Shown here in pieces: positions 1-11,800 of a stretch of DNA of 64,000 bases. Numbering within the stretch: the stretch's first letter is position 1; every line of letters starts with the position of its first letter. Position numbers and translations under genes: made by a program. The DNA is from Ulota crispa. Lineage: Eukaryota > Streptophyta > Bryopsida > Orthotrichales > Orthotrichaceae. The notes under the pieces were generated by a model. The model did no database searches and had not been told where the DNA came from. It worked only from the letters and a program-made list of their open reading frames with translations. The stretch is from the NCBI GenBank assembly GCA_963920765.1, contig OY987243.1:5208001-5272000 (forward strand). Direction: 5' to 3'.

Positions 1-879
1 AAAAAAAAAAGTTAGAAGTCCCACTTTGTACTCTTTTTCCAAACTTAACAAAGAACACATTGAAGTGGATTTACTTTTTTTACACCAATGCAAACATACT
101 ATAAATTTTTACTTTTCTAAATTGTAGTAGGGATTTAATATCTACACCAAATAGTGCATTTAGGTTGCACCACACTAACTACTTGACATTTTACACTATG
201 TTAGTACTTATTGATGCTACAATAATTTTCATTAATAATTATTGTAATAATCTTTTTAACAACAATAAGTACTTGGCAACAACTATATCATAGAAAAAAA
301 ACTAGTTGCAAAGGTTGTAAATCATGTGAAAGCCTAATATCCAATTAGTTGCATGTGCTTCAAGTGGTCAAATGATGAGTCATGAGGTAATGTTTTAGGG
401 TAAGGCAACCTAAGTGTTAAAGCAACCTAAAATTTAGGTTGTCACATTGGACCACTCATCTATCCACTTGCACGTATACTTGAAGTACCCATTTGCAAGC
501 ATGGTCCATCTAATGAAGTCAACTCATAGTTGACTCTAAAAAATTGTACAAAATGATTAAAAAAATTTGACTTTGTACATGTTGGTGACACTCATTGTTG
601 CCAACATGAACTCAAGATGTGGATTCAAAGCCATATCACGCAATAAAAATGAAAAATGATAGTTTGATTCTTCCATTTTTGAGTCAAAAACCCCCAAAAT
701 GCCCCAAAAACACGAGAGGGCAGACTTGTCTGTTTGTGCTATATTTTTTGTGTGTCTACTTGTGCTGTCCGATCGACAGCCAAAACTTGCACAAAGTAAC
801 AACCATGGTCTTAAATGCACCTCTCAAGTGTAAGGGAAAAAGAAAATTTCTCAAGGTATTTTTGCAATTAAGATATTTT

Positions 880-1180
880 TAGTCCTCACAGGAAAATAGA
901 TAAACTTTCACACAAAATTCGCACTTTTTCACAAGAACCTTCAAAAGTTTCCCTTACATTATGGGGTTCCAAAGCTTGAATGTAAGCAATGTTTTTTTGG
1001 GGCATTTTCCTTTGCAAAATCTACTAGGCGAAATTGCATTTTCCCATGAGAAAACTCAAAGTAAATCATGCACCTGACAAGGTGTGCAAAAGTACAAGCA
1101 TGGGCTCTCTTTCTCATGCGAAGACAAGAAGATCAAGATCTATTGTGTGCGAAACCAAGGTAAAATAAAATAAAAAAGCT
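880..1180. repeat. Dispersed repeat, copy 1 of a three-member family
   Basis: The stretch shares an ordered set of motifs with 20110-20290 and 29300-29450: failing 'gagaaa' runs, then 'gtgcaaaagta' or 'gtgcacaaaagtg', then 'atgggctctct', 'gtgagaa' and 'aagacaag'. The copies are strongly diverged. I found no terminal repeats or target-site duplication, so the class is unknown. Confidence 0.4.
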
Positions 1181-2580
1181 TTGCAGCTATTGTAAAAAAG
1201 AAAAAAAGAAAAAAACTTGTAAAAAGGAACTAAGAGAAAAATAGATTTACCACTTTACCTATGGCAAGGTGGAGAAAAATTTACCAGAGCTGCCTTGCAT
1301 GAGAATTTGGTAAGCAAACAAAAAGTCACCAATTACACACAAATCATATGACAACACTCCATTCCGGGGATGGATTTTATTAAATTGGGAAAACCGGTGC
1401 ATTTTGAGACTTTTGAATTTTCCATTTTTGAGAGTATTTTAGAGATTTAGAGTGAATATTATGATAATTTTATCAAGATTTTATATCAGTGATGTAGGAT
1501 TTTGAAAGAATTATCACAAAACCCATTTTAAATCGTCAGATTACTCTTAAAAATACAAAATTCAGAAGCCTCAAAATGTATCCTTTTCCCCAATGATGAA
1601 TATGGTGCCGTGGCCTCTAAAACTGCAATAATCAAATAATCATGGATATATAACTTGTTTTACATACAAACTATGTACACAATTATAGACATGGGTTAAA
1701 TTCTGTGTTCAAAATTTGTGTTCAAAGCATATTTCCACGGGCACCTAGCTCACTCTTAGTTTCTCTTAAGTCTTAACATGCCTTTCAGGTGTTAAATGAG
1801 CAAGAGAATACTACTCCACACAAAATTAATCTCAATATTTTCATTGGTCGATTAAGCAAGATGCACTCTGCAGGGCGGCAGGCTAGAACCATGGTTGTCA
1901 TAAGGTAGGAGCACCCAATTGCAACACTAGTCGTTTTGCGACATCTAAAATTAAACCTGAAATATACACTCTTGCACCTAAACAAGATACAAACGCACTC
2001 AAATAAGACACGCAAGTTGACAAAAAGAAAAAGAAATTGTGTAAGTGATAGTTTTTGATTAGGTGTGACATGCTCTTTTTGTTATCATGACATGATTTTG
2101 TTGTTGTTGCTTTTTCAGGGGTCTAGTGTCCACAATAGGTTAATCTAGGGAGTTACTTTCAATAATTCATAATTTATTTATACAATCTCAAAAAATCCTG
2201 AAAATAATTTTACTTGAATCTATACCCATTTCCTAACAAGCACATGCCATTACATTCCCAAAAGACCCTCTAGATTACTACATCTGAGGTAAGTGTCACA
2301 TTTGGGTGCTTCTACCTTATTGCGTGGGTTCCTATTCATCAAATGTCCCACAATGTGAATGAGACAGACGTTTAAGACGTTGAATATGTTCATAAATGTA
2401 CATTTCATCATCAGTAGAAAACCATATCCTAAGTAGCCTGTTCACACCACTTGTACGTGTTTACAATGACTGTAATCAAATTTTATTGCAAACATTTGCA
2501 ACCATTGTAAATTAATGCTTTAAGGCAAGTTTTCTGATAGTGCATGTACATCATGAGAAATTTGATGAACAAGAACCCCC

Positions 2581-2593
2581 TAATGAATATGGC

Positions 2594-2632
<39 letters not shown>

Positions 2633-2648
2633 TATGCCATATTCATTA
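2581..2648. repeat. (TA)n core flanked by 15-bp perfect inverted arms
   Basis: Arms at 2581-2595 (taatgaatatggcat) and 2634-2648 are exact reverse complements and enclose an alternating TA run of about 35 bp. The whole unit could extrude as a cruciform. It may be a very short foldback element or a palindrome with an expanded microsatellite core. Confidence 0.75.
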
Positions 2649-3530
2649 AATCTAGAATTTTGTAAGATTTTGGGATTAAGGTGGCCACCTTAAACCAAGC
2701 ATTAGGGTACAAGTTTGGAATCTGGTTTTTTCAATTTAATGACTATGGCATTTCATGTTCATCCATAAAATCATCTCACATTAGGAGTAGTCACTAGTCA
2801 CACCTTCTTTACTCCTTTCTCAAATTTTTTAGAGAATGGGGTTCTAGCACTTTCACTTTCTCCTTTATTATCAAAGGTCTCATTATTTGAAGATTGAGAA
2901 GTTTTTACTTAACCTCGAAAGGAGAAGAATGAGTGTGAAAAAGTTTTGCGCATGAAGTTTTTTCCCAAGTGTGTCTTTCTCATCTCCCTCTTCATATTTC
3001 ATCTTCCTTGTTGTTGGAGACCTTAGTTGAGCGTGTGAATGCAACTTTTTTTCTTACTATACCACTATTTTCTAAGCGAACTCATTCTTTATTCTATATT
3101 GCCCACAAAAGGGGGAGTTGCACATCTTTTTCATGAAAAAATGCTCCCATTGACTCTTATTTCCACTCCACAACTTCTCATTTCTTCATAGAAGTTTCAT
3201 CTTGGAGAAGGTGTGACTACTCCTATTACAATACTTGCACCCTTACATGCAACTTGGAGTTCTCAAAAGCAAGTGTCCATGGTGGTGCATTCACTACCAT
3301 GGGATTGCTCAAATCTTAAATGCCCCACCCTTACCCTCAAGCAGACACTAGCAGGCATTGAGAGCGTATCACAGAAGACAAGTGTTAAAACTTTAATTGC
3401 CATCCTCTTTTTGTTAACCAATTAACAAATTTTAATTATCCTAAATTTGGATGCATTAACCATTCATCAAACCTTGAACATGTCAATTTTTAAGCTACAA
3501 TTGAACAAGCTGTATCTCATATAAACCGTT

Positions 3531-3537
3531 GACACGT
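3531..3537 (-). promoter_or_regulatory. ABRE-like element upstream of the AWPM-19 gene
   Basis: The bases gacacgt are the reverse complement of ACGTGTC, which fits the abscisic-acid response element consensus ACGTGKC. It lies about 800 bp upstream of the AWPM-19 start codon. AWPM-19/PM19 genes are known to be ABA-induced in other plants. A 7-bp match occurs often by chance, so this is suggestive only. Confidence 0.25.
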
Positions 3538-4206
3538 CTATAGTGAGACATGTCATGTCAAACAGAGCAACCATGCCAAGCGCCCTTGTGGGGCTGTTGA
3601 ACGTGTATGGGTGTGGATACTCTTACCAATTTCCATCCAGAATTTGATGCAGCTCATGTTTGCGATTTCATTCATGTTTTCACCTACTTTTCGAAGAGAA
3701 GGTCGGCAAAAAGCTGCCCAAATAAATTGCCTTGCTTCTACCTACACCTGGAGACCTGAATTAGGGGGTTAAAAAATATTTTCACAATAAATATTTGAGC
3801 TCCTGCAAAGTCATAACGGATATGGATGACAAAATCTTACCAACCGCAATCCGTCCCTTACGACACATGACAGGCCATTCCAGAAAGGAGAGAGAAAATA
3901 AAAGTAGCATGAATTGGCAAGCTGCCACATGTCACAAATCGCAGTGAGCACCAATAGAGATACAGCTCATTTTCAAAAGTCTCAACTAATAATAACAAAA
4001 GCCAGTAGTCGCTTTCGGATGAAGCTGAAATAAGCTTATTCATCGAATCATGGTGTCACGGCTCCCGGTTTGCCGTGTCACCGTCTACTCCGCGGCGTCC
4101 ACCACGTATCGCCTCGCCAGCTGCAGCGCCGTTGAGGTGTCGTCGTGGCCGTGCAACTCGGACGGCGCATCGCTGGATGCTAAGTTCGGTGGGTCTGAGG
4201 GTATCG

Positions 4207-4212
4207 TATATA
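4207..4212 (+). promoter_or_regulatory. Candidate TATA box for the AWPM-19 gene
   Basis: TATATA sits in an otherwise GC-rich stretch about 130 bp before the start codon. This would give a 5' leader of roughly 100 nt. No transcript data support it. Confidence 0.3.
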
Positions 4213-4338
4213 CACCCTGCCGCACCACAAGTTCTCATCATTGCTGTGAATTTTGTGCCTCGTCGTGTCGATAGCTGTGCCTGTCGAGTCGATCTAGCGT
4301 CGATTGACTTGCTCGCTTGTGTACGTGAGTGATTCAAG

Positions 4339-5434
4339 ATGCCAGGAGCTGCTGTGGGACGAGGGGTGGCGACACCGCTCTTGGTCATCAACTTTCTAAT
4401 GTACCTCGTCGCTGCCATTTTGGCAGGATGGGCTCTCAACAGGAACTTCGACGCTGCCAGAGGCCGGGGCGGAGGCGGTGTTGGTATGTTTTCGCACTTG
4501 CACTTATAGTCGGACAATATCTAAGAGTTGGTCAGCGAGCAGTTTGACGTGTTCAGAGCACTGAAATGAACAGGGTTTCGTGACGCTGGCACTTGTATTT
4601 AAACTTTGTGTATTCGAAAAACTGGTATGTCAGAGATCTGGTGCTCGTTCGACGTGACATGCACATGAACCTAAGCATGATATTTAATATCGTGTCGTTT
4701 TGAGACCTGACTGGATTTTTTTCGTTGTTCAGGTAACGGTGTGACGCAGAACTTCTTTTTGCCGATCACGTTGATCGCTTGCATGGTAGGATTAGCATCA
4801 TGCCTCGCCGGGCTGCACCACATGCGTTTGTTCAGGAGTGACTCTCTCGCAGCCGCTGCTGGAACTTCGTTGATTGCATGGCTGCTGGTACTTCTTGCCA
4901 TGGGCCTTGCTTGCAAGGAAATTCACTCCAAAGGCAACCGCCCGAAGAGACTGGTAAGCACCTTTTTAATCTACCTTAACCAGTGGTTAGTATGAGTCAT
5001 TTACACACATGATTGCAGTTGGAAATTATAACTGAATATATGAGACTTTTCAGCGGAACTTTGAAGAGTCAAGTTCGCTTGATTCTTTTTAAATATTACA
5101 CTGAAGTTTCTGATATTCAATCTTTTCATATATATTTGAAATAGCTCTGACGTTTGAAGGCTTGTGTTCGTTGTTGTAGAGAGTGGTGGAGGCTTTCATG
5201 ATTATCTTGGCGTTGTTCGAGCTGCTCTACCTGCTTGCTCTTCACCTTGGATTCGGGAAAGGTGGTCATAACAACCGTGGAGCTGCGCCAATAGCAACTG
5301 GAGCCGGTACAGGATTAGCGATGGGAGGTCATGGTCACGGTCATGGTCACAATCAAAACCTTCAGAATACAGACTACGGTCACCACACCGATGCTAAGAT
5401 TCCTATGGGTCACGTCTCCAACCCGGTCATTTGA
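4339..5434 (+). CDS. AWPM-19 / PM19-like membrane protein
   Basis: Three exons (4339-4483, 4733-4953, 5180-5434) join with GT-AG borders in phases 1 and 0 into a 206-aa protein. Four hydrophobic segments are visible: residues about 12-33, 54-76, 84-108 and 123-144. The third segment runs into the family hallmark LLAMGLACKEI. The spacing of hydrophobic blocks and this hallmark match AWPM-19-like (PM19L) proteins, plasma-membrane proteins accumulated in late seed development and in ABA or cold responses and reported to help import ABA. The C-terminal tail is odd: it is glycine-rich with a HGHGHGH run at residues 173-179, which could bind metal, and ends in PVI. The start is the first ATG in frame after a GC-rich leader. 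Role in this organism is inferred from the family. Confidence 0.9.
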
Positions 5435-6473
5435 TTCACAATAGAATCTATCTGAAAACTCAAATTCCTCCAAAGCGTTTGCAGATGTAAAACGAGTTCG
5501 TTGGTATGGGAGGCATTGTTTTGTGGTAGTTTAAATTTATGTACAACTTCAAGGGTGAAGAGTGTAGACAGGGTCCGTTGGATCTTGTCTTGCTCATTTG
5601 TAACATGTATATCCCCATTTGTATATAAAGAGGTACAAGTTTTGGAGCATTTTGATGTTCCCCGTTTGAAATTTCTTATTTTCCACGATATAATGAAGAC
5701 TACTTGAAATATTATTTCACTTCCATCCGACTTTTTTTTGGAAGGTTTTTAGTGAAGTTCAAAGCATACATGCATACCTTGAACTTCCTAAAGGATATTT
5801 ACAGATATGGTAGACGAATTGAGACTGAAAGACTTCGCATTGACAATACTTAATTAATTTGTAACGGTACAAATTCCAATGTGAAGTAAGAGTCTATGTT
5901 TATCACCCTCATAATATTAATCGTTCTAAATGCACACGGGAAATCTTTGTGATCATTAAAATATTCGTTTGAAATCGAAGCTGTTTATAGATTGTGACTT
6001 TGTGAGAGTATATGATCATTTACATCTCCTTTTGCGCTATTTACTTGCATCTTGTGAGAGCAGCTGCAAGAGACACTTTATATATGAGCAGGATGTTATT
6101 GTGGAGATTATTGAAGTAAGTTAGAAAAATTTATATCGAATACTGAAGATCACCAATATACTAAATCTATAGTACAGGTGGTAATGTGCTCGAAGAATCG
6201 TGACATGTAAGTAAACAGACTCTGAGATGCAGTTTTCAAATTTAGATCAGTATGTAATTAGGATCTGTGTATGTTTCTATCAAAGCTGCGATGTTTGACC
6301 GCTGGCAAGGTATTAAAATGTAGTTAGTTTAACTAAAATATTGTTCGATGCTCTGGTTTATTCCAAGAAATGTGAAACCCTCCGGTATTGTATTTTAATA
6401 AACATATTCTGCAGATGATTTGAGGATGACTCTTTCAGGATAAACATGAAAATAGTAACTAGATACCCTACAG
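5435..6473. other. 3' flank of the AWPM-19 gene
   Basis: The 3' untranslated region and following AT-rich DNA contain no convincing reading frame and no repeat that I recognise until the dispersed repeat at 6474. Confidence 0.5.
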
Positions 6474-6780
6474 TGAATATTGCATTCAAGTTGCCTTGAC
6501 AAATAGGTTGGCTTATTGTGGTAAGTTACCTTGTGACTCATTGTTTGGCCGCTTGGAGGCGTATGCAACTCTTTAGATATTTGGATTTCTCATGGTATAC
6601 AACTTGAACATAGTTAATTTGCTTTTTTATGGTTTTGTTGTTGTTGAACCTTGAAAAAAATTGCAATAATTTTGAAATGAGTATTATTGTAGCAACAGCA
6701 AATGTTTATTTAGTGTTAAATGTAGAGAAATTAGTGTGAGGCAACCTAAACACAATATTGAGTGTAGTTACTTTTCTAAG
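6474..6780 (+). repeat. Dispersed repeat, empty-site copy of the repeat at 46377-47620
   Basis: It starts gaatattgcattca and ends near gaggcaacctaaacacaa. The same sequence order occurs at 46377-46451 plus 47367-47620, where a 915-bp element interrupts it. Here the sequence runs through uninterrupted, from the 'ttaccttgtgac' part straight to 'gcttggaggcgtatgcaact'. The copies differ by scattered substitutions, so the host repeat is old. Confidence 0.65.
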
Positions 6781-6866
6781 GTGGAGGAATGCTTTTTAGT
6801 TCCCTAACTCACTACCCTTCATCTGCCAAATTCAATCTATGATCCTTGTGCTTTTTCTATTACCTT

Positions 6867-7500
6867 AACCCCTAAATGCCCAAGGCATATATGAGCTTCT
6901 TGGAATTAAACAATCAACTAATCTTTCCATAAATTTCATCAAGTTTTTTTCAATTTTAACCATACAAATTTAAACAAAACATGTTGGAGATTACATGAAA
7001 AAAGAAAACACAACAATATCACTTATAGTTTGAAAGATTATAATGTTTGAACATGAGGGTGTCAAAACTACAAAAGTGACTTGAAGTCTTTTAATTCTCA
7101 TTTTGTATGTCAAAACTAAAAAGTTGATTACCAAAAAGATATGAGGTTTAAGGTTATTACACGTCTAATTGTAATCAAAATATTGCTTTAAAAATCTACT
7201 TTCATATTTTTTTAAATGGATTTCTAATGTTGATTTTTCTCCAAGCTCTAGTGTATTAGATGCTCATTTTCAAGATCTTCAACACTAAAAAACTCAAGAT
7301 TGCAATGGACATCCTCGTACAAAAGATTGAGTAGAAAAATCATCAATTTTCATTTTCAAAATCAGATTTTTAATGTTGAAAATAGACTTCAAAACAAACT
7401 TGTATTGAAAAAAATACTAAAAATAGTGATTTGATCATGTTTTATTGATCTCCAAAGTTTTGTAGAGACCCAAATGTGGTCGCTTGGGCATTTATGGGTT
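6867..7500 (+). mobile_element. MITE-like element, family aacccctaaa, copy A
   Basis: Terminal inverted repeats run aacccctaaatgcccaag at the left and cttgggcatttatgggtt at the right, about 18 bp with one mismatch. The 634-bp interior matches 34233-34879 in the same orientation over most of its length, for example 'acaatatcacttat' followed by 'gaaagatta'. It has no coding capacity. No clear target-site duplication is seen. Confidence 0.7.
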
Positions 7501-7839
7501 AGTATATATCATAATATACTTTGCTTGTTGAATAGTTGACTGGTTTTTACTCTGTAGAGTCAAGTTTCAGCTGGTGTTTTTGGCCGCCAAGGAAAATTTT
7601 GAGCCCTCAAAAGAGCCCTCTTCAAAACATCCAAAGATATGTACTTATTGCAACAATCAAATCACTAGTTCCTATTTTGTTCATTCTTTGAGTTCAATGC
7701 AATCATGATAATTACAATATTATGTCATCCCAATTGTACAAAGATGTGGGTACAAACTGTAATATAGAATGACAAATTTTATTTTACTCTATTTGCGTAT
7801 ATGAGTGAAGTACTTGGATAGTGACTAGTGAGTTCATTA

Positions 7840-8045
7840 GAGCATCTCTTGCAACCCTTCAAATGTCCCCTCCCCTCTAATTTTTGGATGATAAGCAATC
7901 AATTCTAGTGTATGTCATCCTCTACTTCCCTCTCAAACAAACCATATTTGAAGGGGTCACAAAACCCTCTACAAGTTGTATATTTGGTAAGTTGCATTGT
8001 TGGGGATATAGTGGTCATCCCCTCTTAAATGGAGCAAAGATGCTC
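7840..8045 (+). mobile_element. PIF/Harbinger-like MITE with TTA target-site duplication
   Basis: The termini gagcatctcttgc and gcaaagatgctc are inverted repeats. The element is flanked on both sides by TTA (7837-7839 and 8046-8048). GAGCATCT termini plus a 3-bp TTA duplication are typical of Tourist/PIF-Harbinger MITEs. Length is 206 bp with no ORF. Confidence 0.6.
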
Positions 8046-8048
8046 TTA

Positions 8049-9426
8049 CATATATTATCAATGCAATGCTTTTTATTTTGTTTTAAGTTATGCATGTGTC
8101 TAAGATCCTTCATACAAAGATTAGATTACCATTTATATATATACTTTTGTAAAGTACAATCAAAAAATCATACAAGGTATCTAGAGACACTTCATAAATG
8201 CTTTTATTGTACATGGCTTAGACTCAATAAACTTTAAAAGAGTCAAAAATTAAGGGGCTCTTGGAGTTGGAGGGTTCAAATTTTTGCTAATGGCATTCTT
8301 ACCGATGAACAACAGTGTACCTGCTGGTACCCCTAATCAATTCGCCATTTTGCCATTACAAAGGATTGAAGGTTTATCTATAAAATATATTACCCGAAGG
8401 TGGAATCAAATTGTCTTCTACAAGTTGTGAAATTCTCATAGTATACTTTGGTAATCACCATAATTTTGAAGCAAAGAGAATATCTAACGCAAAATACCGA
8501 TTTTTTTTTAGTTTTTATTATTATAGGTGTACATTATATTTGGATTTAAAAAGAGGTTTCAAGCAACGCAGATTTAGCCTATGGAGTATTCATTTTGGTA
8601 GAGTATAGCTCAAAAGAGACAAACATTATTCTGAATGTCGAATTGAGGTTTGAGACAAGGATGAAGATTAATGTGGAAAATTATTTTGTATCAACTTGGA
8701 AGTAAGTTAACAATATGACAATTAGACGAGAGTGATGTACCGACATGCACTAAAAAAAATCTTATTTTCACAAATTTCAAAAGCCTTGGTACAACTCGAG
8801 TTCAATGAGTTGCTAAGAATTATTTCATGTTCCATGTCAAACACAAATAATTTGTTTCTTTGGATATACTTAAGAATTACAACTTTTTATGTGAAATATT
8901 CTATAATATTGAAATAGCAAGAAGTTAAAAAAATCTAAAATTTTCTTAAAGAATTTTACAAAAAATACATATGCAACTTAACTTCTCTTGATATGCTATT
9001 TCGATTTGATAATCACTTCAAATGCTCATTCAAATTTAAGGCAAACGAAAAACCATTTGTGCATTTTTATACGTGCTTCTTAATTTTAATGTGATTAGGA
9101 CCTGGATTAGGAACAAATTTTAAGGCAAATATGACCTATGTATACATGTAATTCAAAAGGCTAAGGAAAACACCACGAAAAAAGAACTCAACAGAATTTG
9201 GTAAAATAAAATAAGTATAGATATTTTTTGCAAATATTATGTTTTTGAAGAAGATACAATACAATATTTATAAACATGAACTCCATTTTCCTTATGATTA
9301 CTTTTTTAGATTTCTGCTCTCATGGAACAATAAGTTTTTTACTTTTGCCTTTATAACACTAAATTCTAAACATTACTAAACCATGCAAAACCCAATGGCA
9401 ACAAAACCGCTCAAACATAAATGCAA
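8049..9426. other. AT-rich non-coding stretch
   Basis: Open frames here are short and dominated by phenylalanine, leucine and isoleucine codons, as expected of AT-rich non-coding DNA. I see no gene. Confidence 0.5.
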
Positions 9427-9852
9427 TTATGAATTAATATCCAAGGAACTTTTAAAATTGTTGTTTAGAGTTTGTTTTTCTAATTCGTCAATGCTTTTTG
9501 TACTTTTTTCCAATTCCTCAATTGATTCTTTACTTTTCTTGAATTTTAGATCCAATTCTTCTATTTGCTTCATCAAATTGCCACGTATGTTTATCAAGCG
9601 CTCGGATGATTTTTCTCCAAGTTTGTCAACTTTCTTTTCATAGATGTCTATTGCTTGAACAATCTCCTTTTTCTTTGCTTCTTTCAATTGTCTGGACCTT
9701 TCTCTTAACTCAAGAAGTTTCTTTTCAACATCCTCTTGTCGTTTGCGTATATTTTCCATTGATTCAGAATTCTCTCCCAACTCATCGATTTCTTTGTCAA
9801 TTTCCTTGTTGATTCTTTCAACGATTTCCTTGTCATCTTCCATCGTGATCAT
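9427..9852 (-). CDS. Hypothetical single-exon coiled-coil ORF, 141 aa
   Basis: A 141-aa frame starts at an ATG at 9852, with an alternative ATG three codons later. Almost the whole protein is charged and helical, with heptad-like spacing of Leu/Ile between Glu/Lys-rich stretches such as EDVEKKLLELRER and LMKQIEELDLKFKKSKE. It has no signal peptide, membrane segment or recognised domain. Against being a gene: it is isolated in repeat-rich AT DNA, and purine-rich low-complexity DNA can give such frames. For it: the helical repeat persists without a stop over 426 bp, which is longer than typical frames nearby. It could be a young gene, or a fragment of a larger coiled-coil protein or transposon protein. 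Confidence 0.35.
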   Translation of the reverse strand: MITMEDDKEIVERINKEIDKEIDELGENSESMENIRKRQEDVEKKLLELRERSRQLKEAKKKEIVQAIDIYEKKVDKLGEKSSERLINIRGNLMKQIEELDLKFKKSKESIEELEKSTKSIDELEKQTLNNNFKSSLDINS

Positions 9853-11792
9853 CTTTATTTTATTGTTGTAAAATGAGATTTTGCATTAACAAAATGTAGT
9901 TTTGCTTTTTGAAAGTAAGTAAACAGAAAATTTTCAGATTATAAATTTTGCAAAAAAATTCATAGGTAAATCAAGTTTACTGCTGAGATTCTAAGTTTCA
10001 AACTTTCTACAAGATCAATTAACTAAATGGATCAGTAATTAAAATGGATATTTTTAACATAACGTCTATTGAGTTGAGAGTCAAAAGTGTAAAATTTGTT
10101 AACATAGCTAATTACTTTTTACAATGAATGTAATTAAGATGTAAATGTACCAAACTGGTATTATGATTAAACAAATTTGAGCTTAACGAAATTTGGCGCA
10201 ATACTCCTTAATAATATCATTTGGGTTTTCATGTAACAAATTAAGTTCAATATAAAACTGATTTGAGAACATCATTGAAATAACCTTACGCCTTTGGTTT
10301 TGTAATTCTGTATTATGAAAAATCTGAAATTTGAAAAGCGTCAATAATCTATTTTATAGAAGACAAAGCACTTCAATCAAATGCAAAGGACTAAAATGGT
10401 TGAAACCTCCAAAAGTTAGATTTGACTTATTTGTTTCCCTTCTAAGTTTCATATGGTACAATGAATTTTTTGATTGCAAATACGAACATCAGCAAAGTTT
10501 AACAATATTATTAACAAATAATCCTTGCTTTTTGAAGATGTTGACAATGTTTCATGTACAACCTTGGTCCTTGGGTTTTACTTACATGATTACAAATTGC
10601 CATAAAAGCACCAAACACTTTGTAATAGATAATCACAGATGACTTTTGAATATGGTGTTATCCACTTGTCCTATAAAAAATTGGACGGAATACCAATTTC
10701 TCTAAAACACATGTGTTTCCTTTTAAGAATTTCCAAAGCTTGTCATTTTTTATCAACCCTAATTTCTAAAAATAGTCACTAAAACAAACTGACAAGGTAA
10801 TAGATAATTTATTAACAAACAGAGACAAACAGTAACTTGATTACTAACTACAAAATAACATTGAGACCCATAAATTATTAAGTGAATTATTATCGTTTAA
10901 GATTCATCCATAACTTTTATACCTAATGAAAATACCATGTTGATGAATTATGAAAATGAGAACATTTAAAACAACTATGTTGAGTACTCATATATTCAGT
11001 TTTTTTATAATAGAATCAAAATACACATTTTCTAAAGAGTAATATATTACTTATGAAACATGTTGTGAAATATACAGCATGAATTTGTAGTGCTATAAAA
11101 TTACGTCTTCACTAAATCAAAAATTAACAACTTGTCCATTTTATACGGTTATCAAAAAGAACTAGTTAAGATTATATAGACAAACGAGTGTTGTAAACCC
11201 ATTTACCAAGGTAAATGAATAGTGGTGAGATTTTAAGTGGGGGCTCAGCGCATATGTTTTTTCATGTCAATCTATAACTCTTATAGTTTTAAATTTCAGA
11301 TTTAAATTTAATAAATATTCAAAGGAGTTCATTTCAATTGTCTTTTTGTCTCCCTCCCCACCCATTTGTATTCAACTTAATATACAAAGTAAGAGTTAAC
11401 TAATAAGGTTCATTGAAAATGTCCTTTCACCTTCCAAATATCAAGTAAAAGATCGGTCACAATATACCAAAAGTTTTTTGTTTTTTGTTTATGTTACAGG
11501 TTGACCGGTTGTAATTACCCAACAGACAGGTAAGAGGGGGCATTTTTTTATAAATGTTAGACAAGTATTAATGTAAGAACAAAAAATAAACCGGTTACTA
11601 AAATTTAATAATAAAGAAAATGTATCTTTATGATTTCCAATTGTTATATGAAAATGATAGCTTGTATATTTTAAACACTAAGACAACACTATTTAAAAAA
11701 ATGTCTGAGAGAATTGATGGAAACAGTCAAATAGTCAATTTGCAGTTCAAAATAAAGGATATTAGTAATAATTGAAAGTAATTTTGAAGCAT
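9853..11792. other. AT-rich non-coding stretch
   Basis: I found no supported gene. The 103-aa frame at 10331-10642 has no recognisable domain and amino-acid content typical of translated AT-rich DNA. Confidence 0.5.
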
Positions 11793-11800
11793 TATAATTT

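Larger units (their letters stand above)
1..3530. other. AT-rich intergenic region, no supported gene
   Basis: No open frame here looks like a protein; all are short and low in complexity. The stretch carries dispersed-repeat fragments, including 'gcaacctaa' motifs near 405-445 that recur near 6745 and 47585, and an AT palindrome near 2.6 kb. I see no gene. Confidence 0.6.

Noticed and set aside
4056..4517. 153-aa minus-strand frame over the AWPM-19 leader and exon 1
   Set aside because: It is antisense to a well-supported exon in GC-rich DNA, has no recognisable domain, and its Arg/Pro/Ala-rich composition is typical of a shadow frame.
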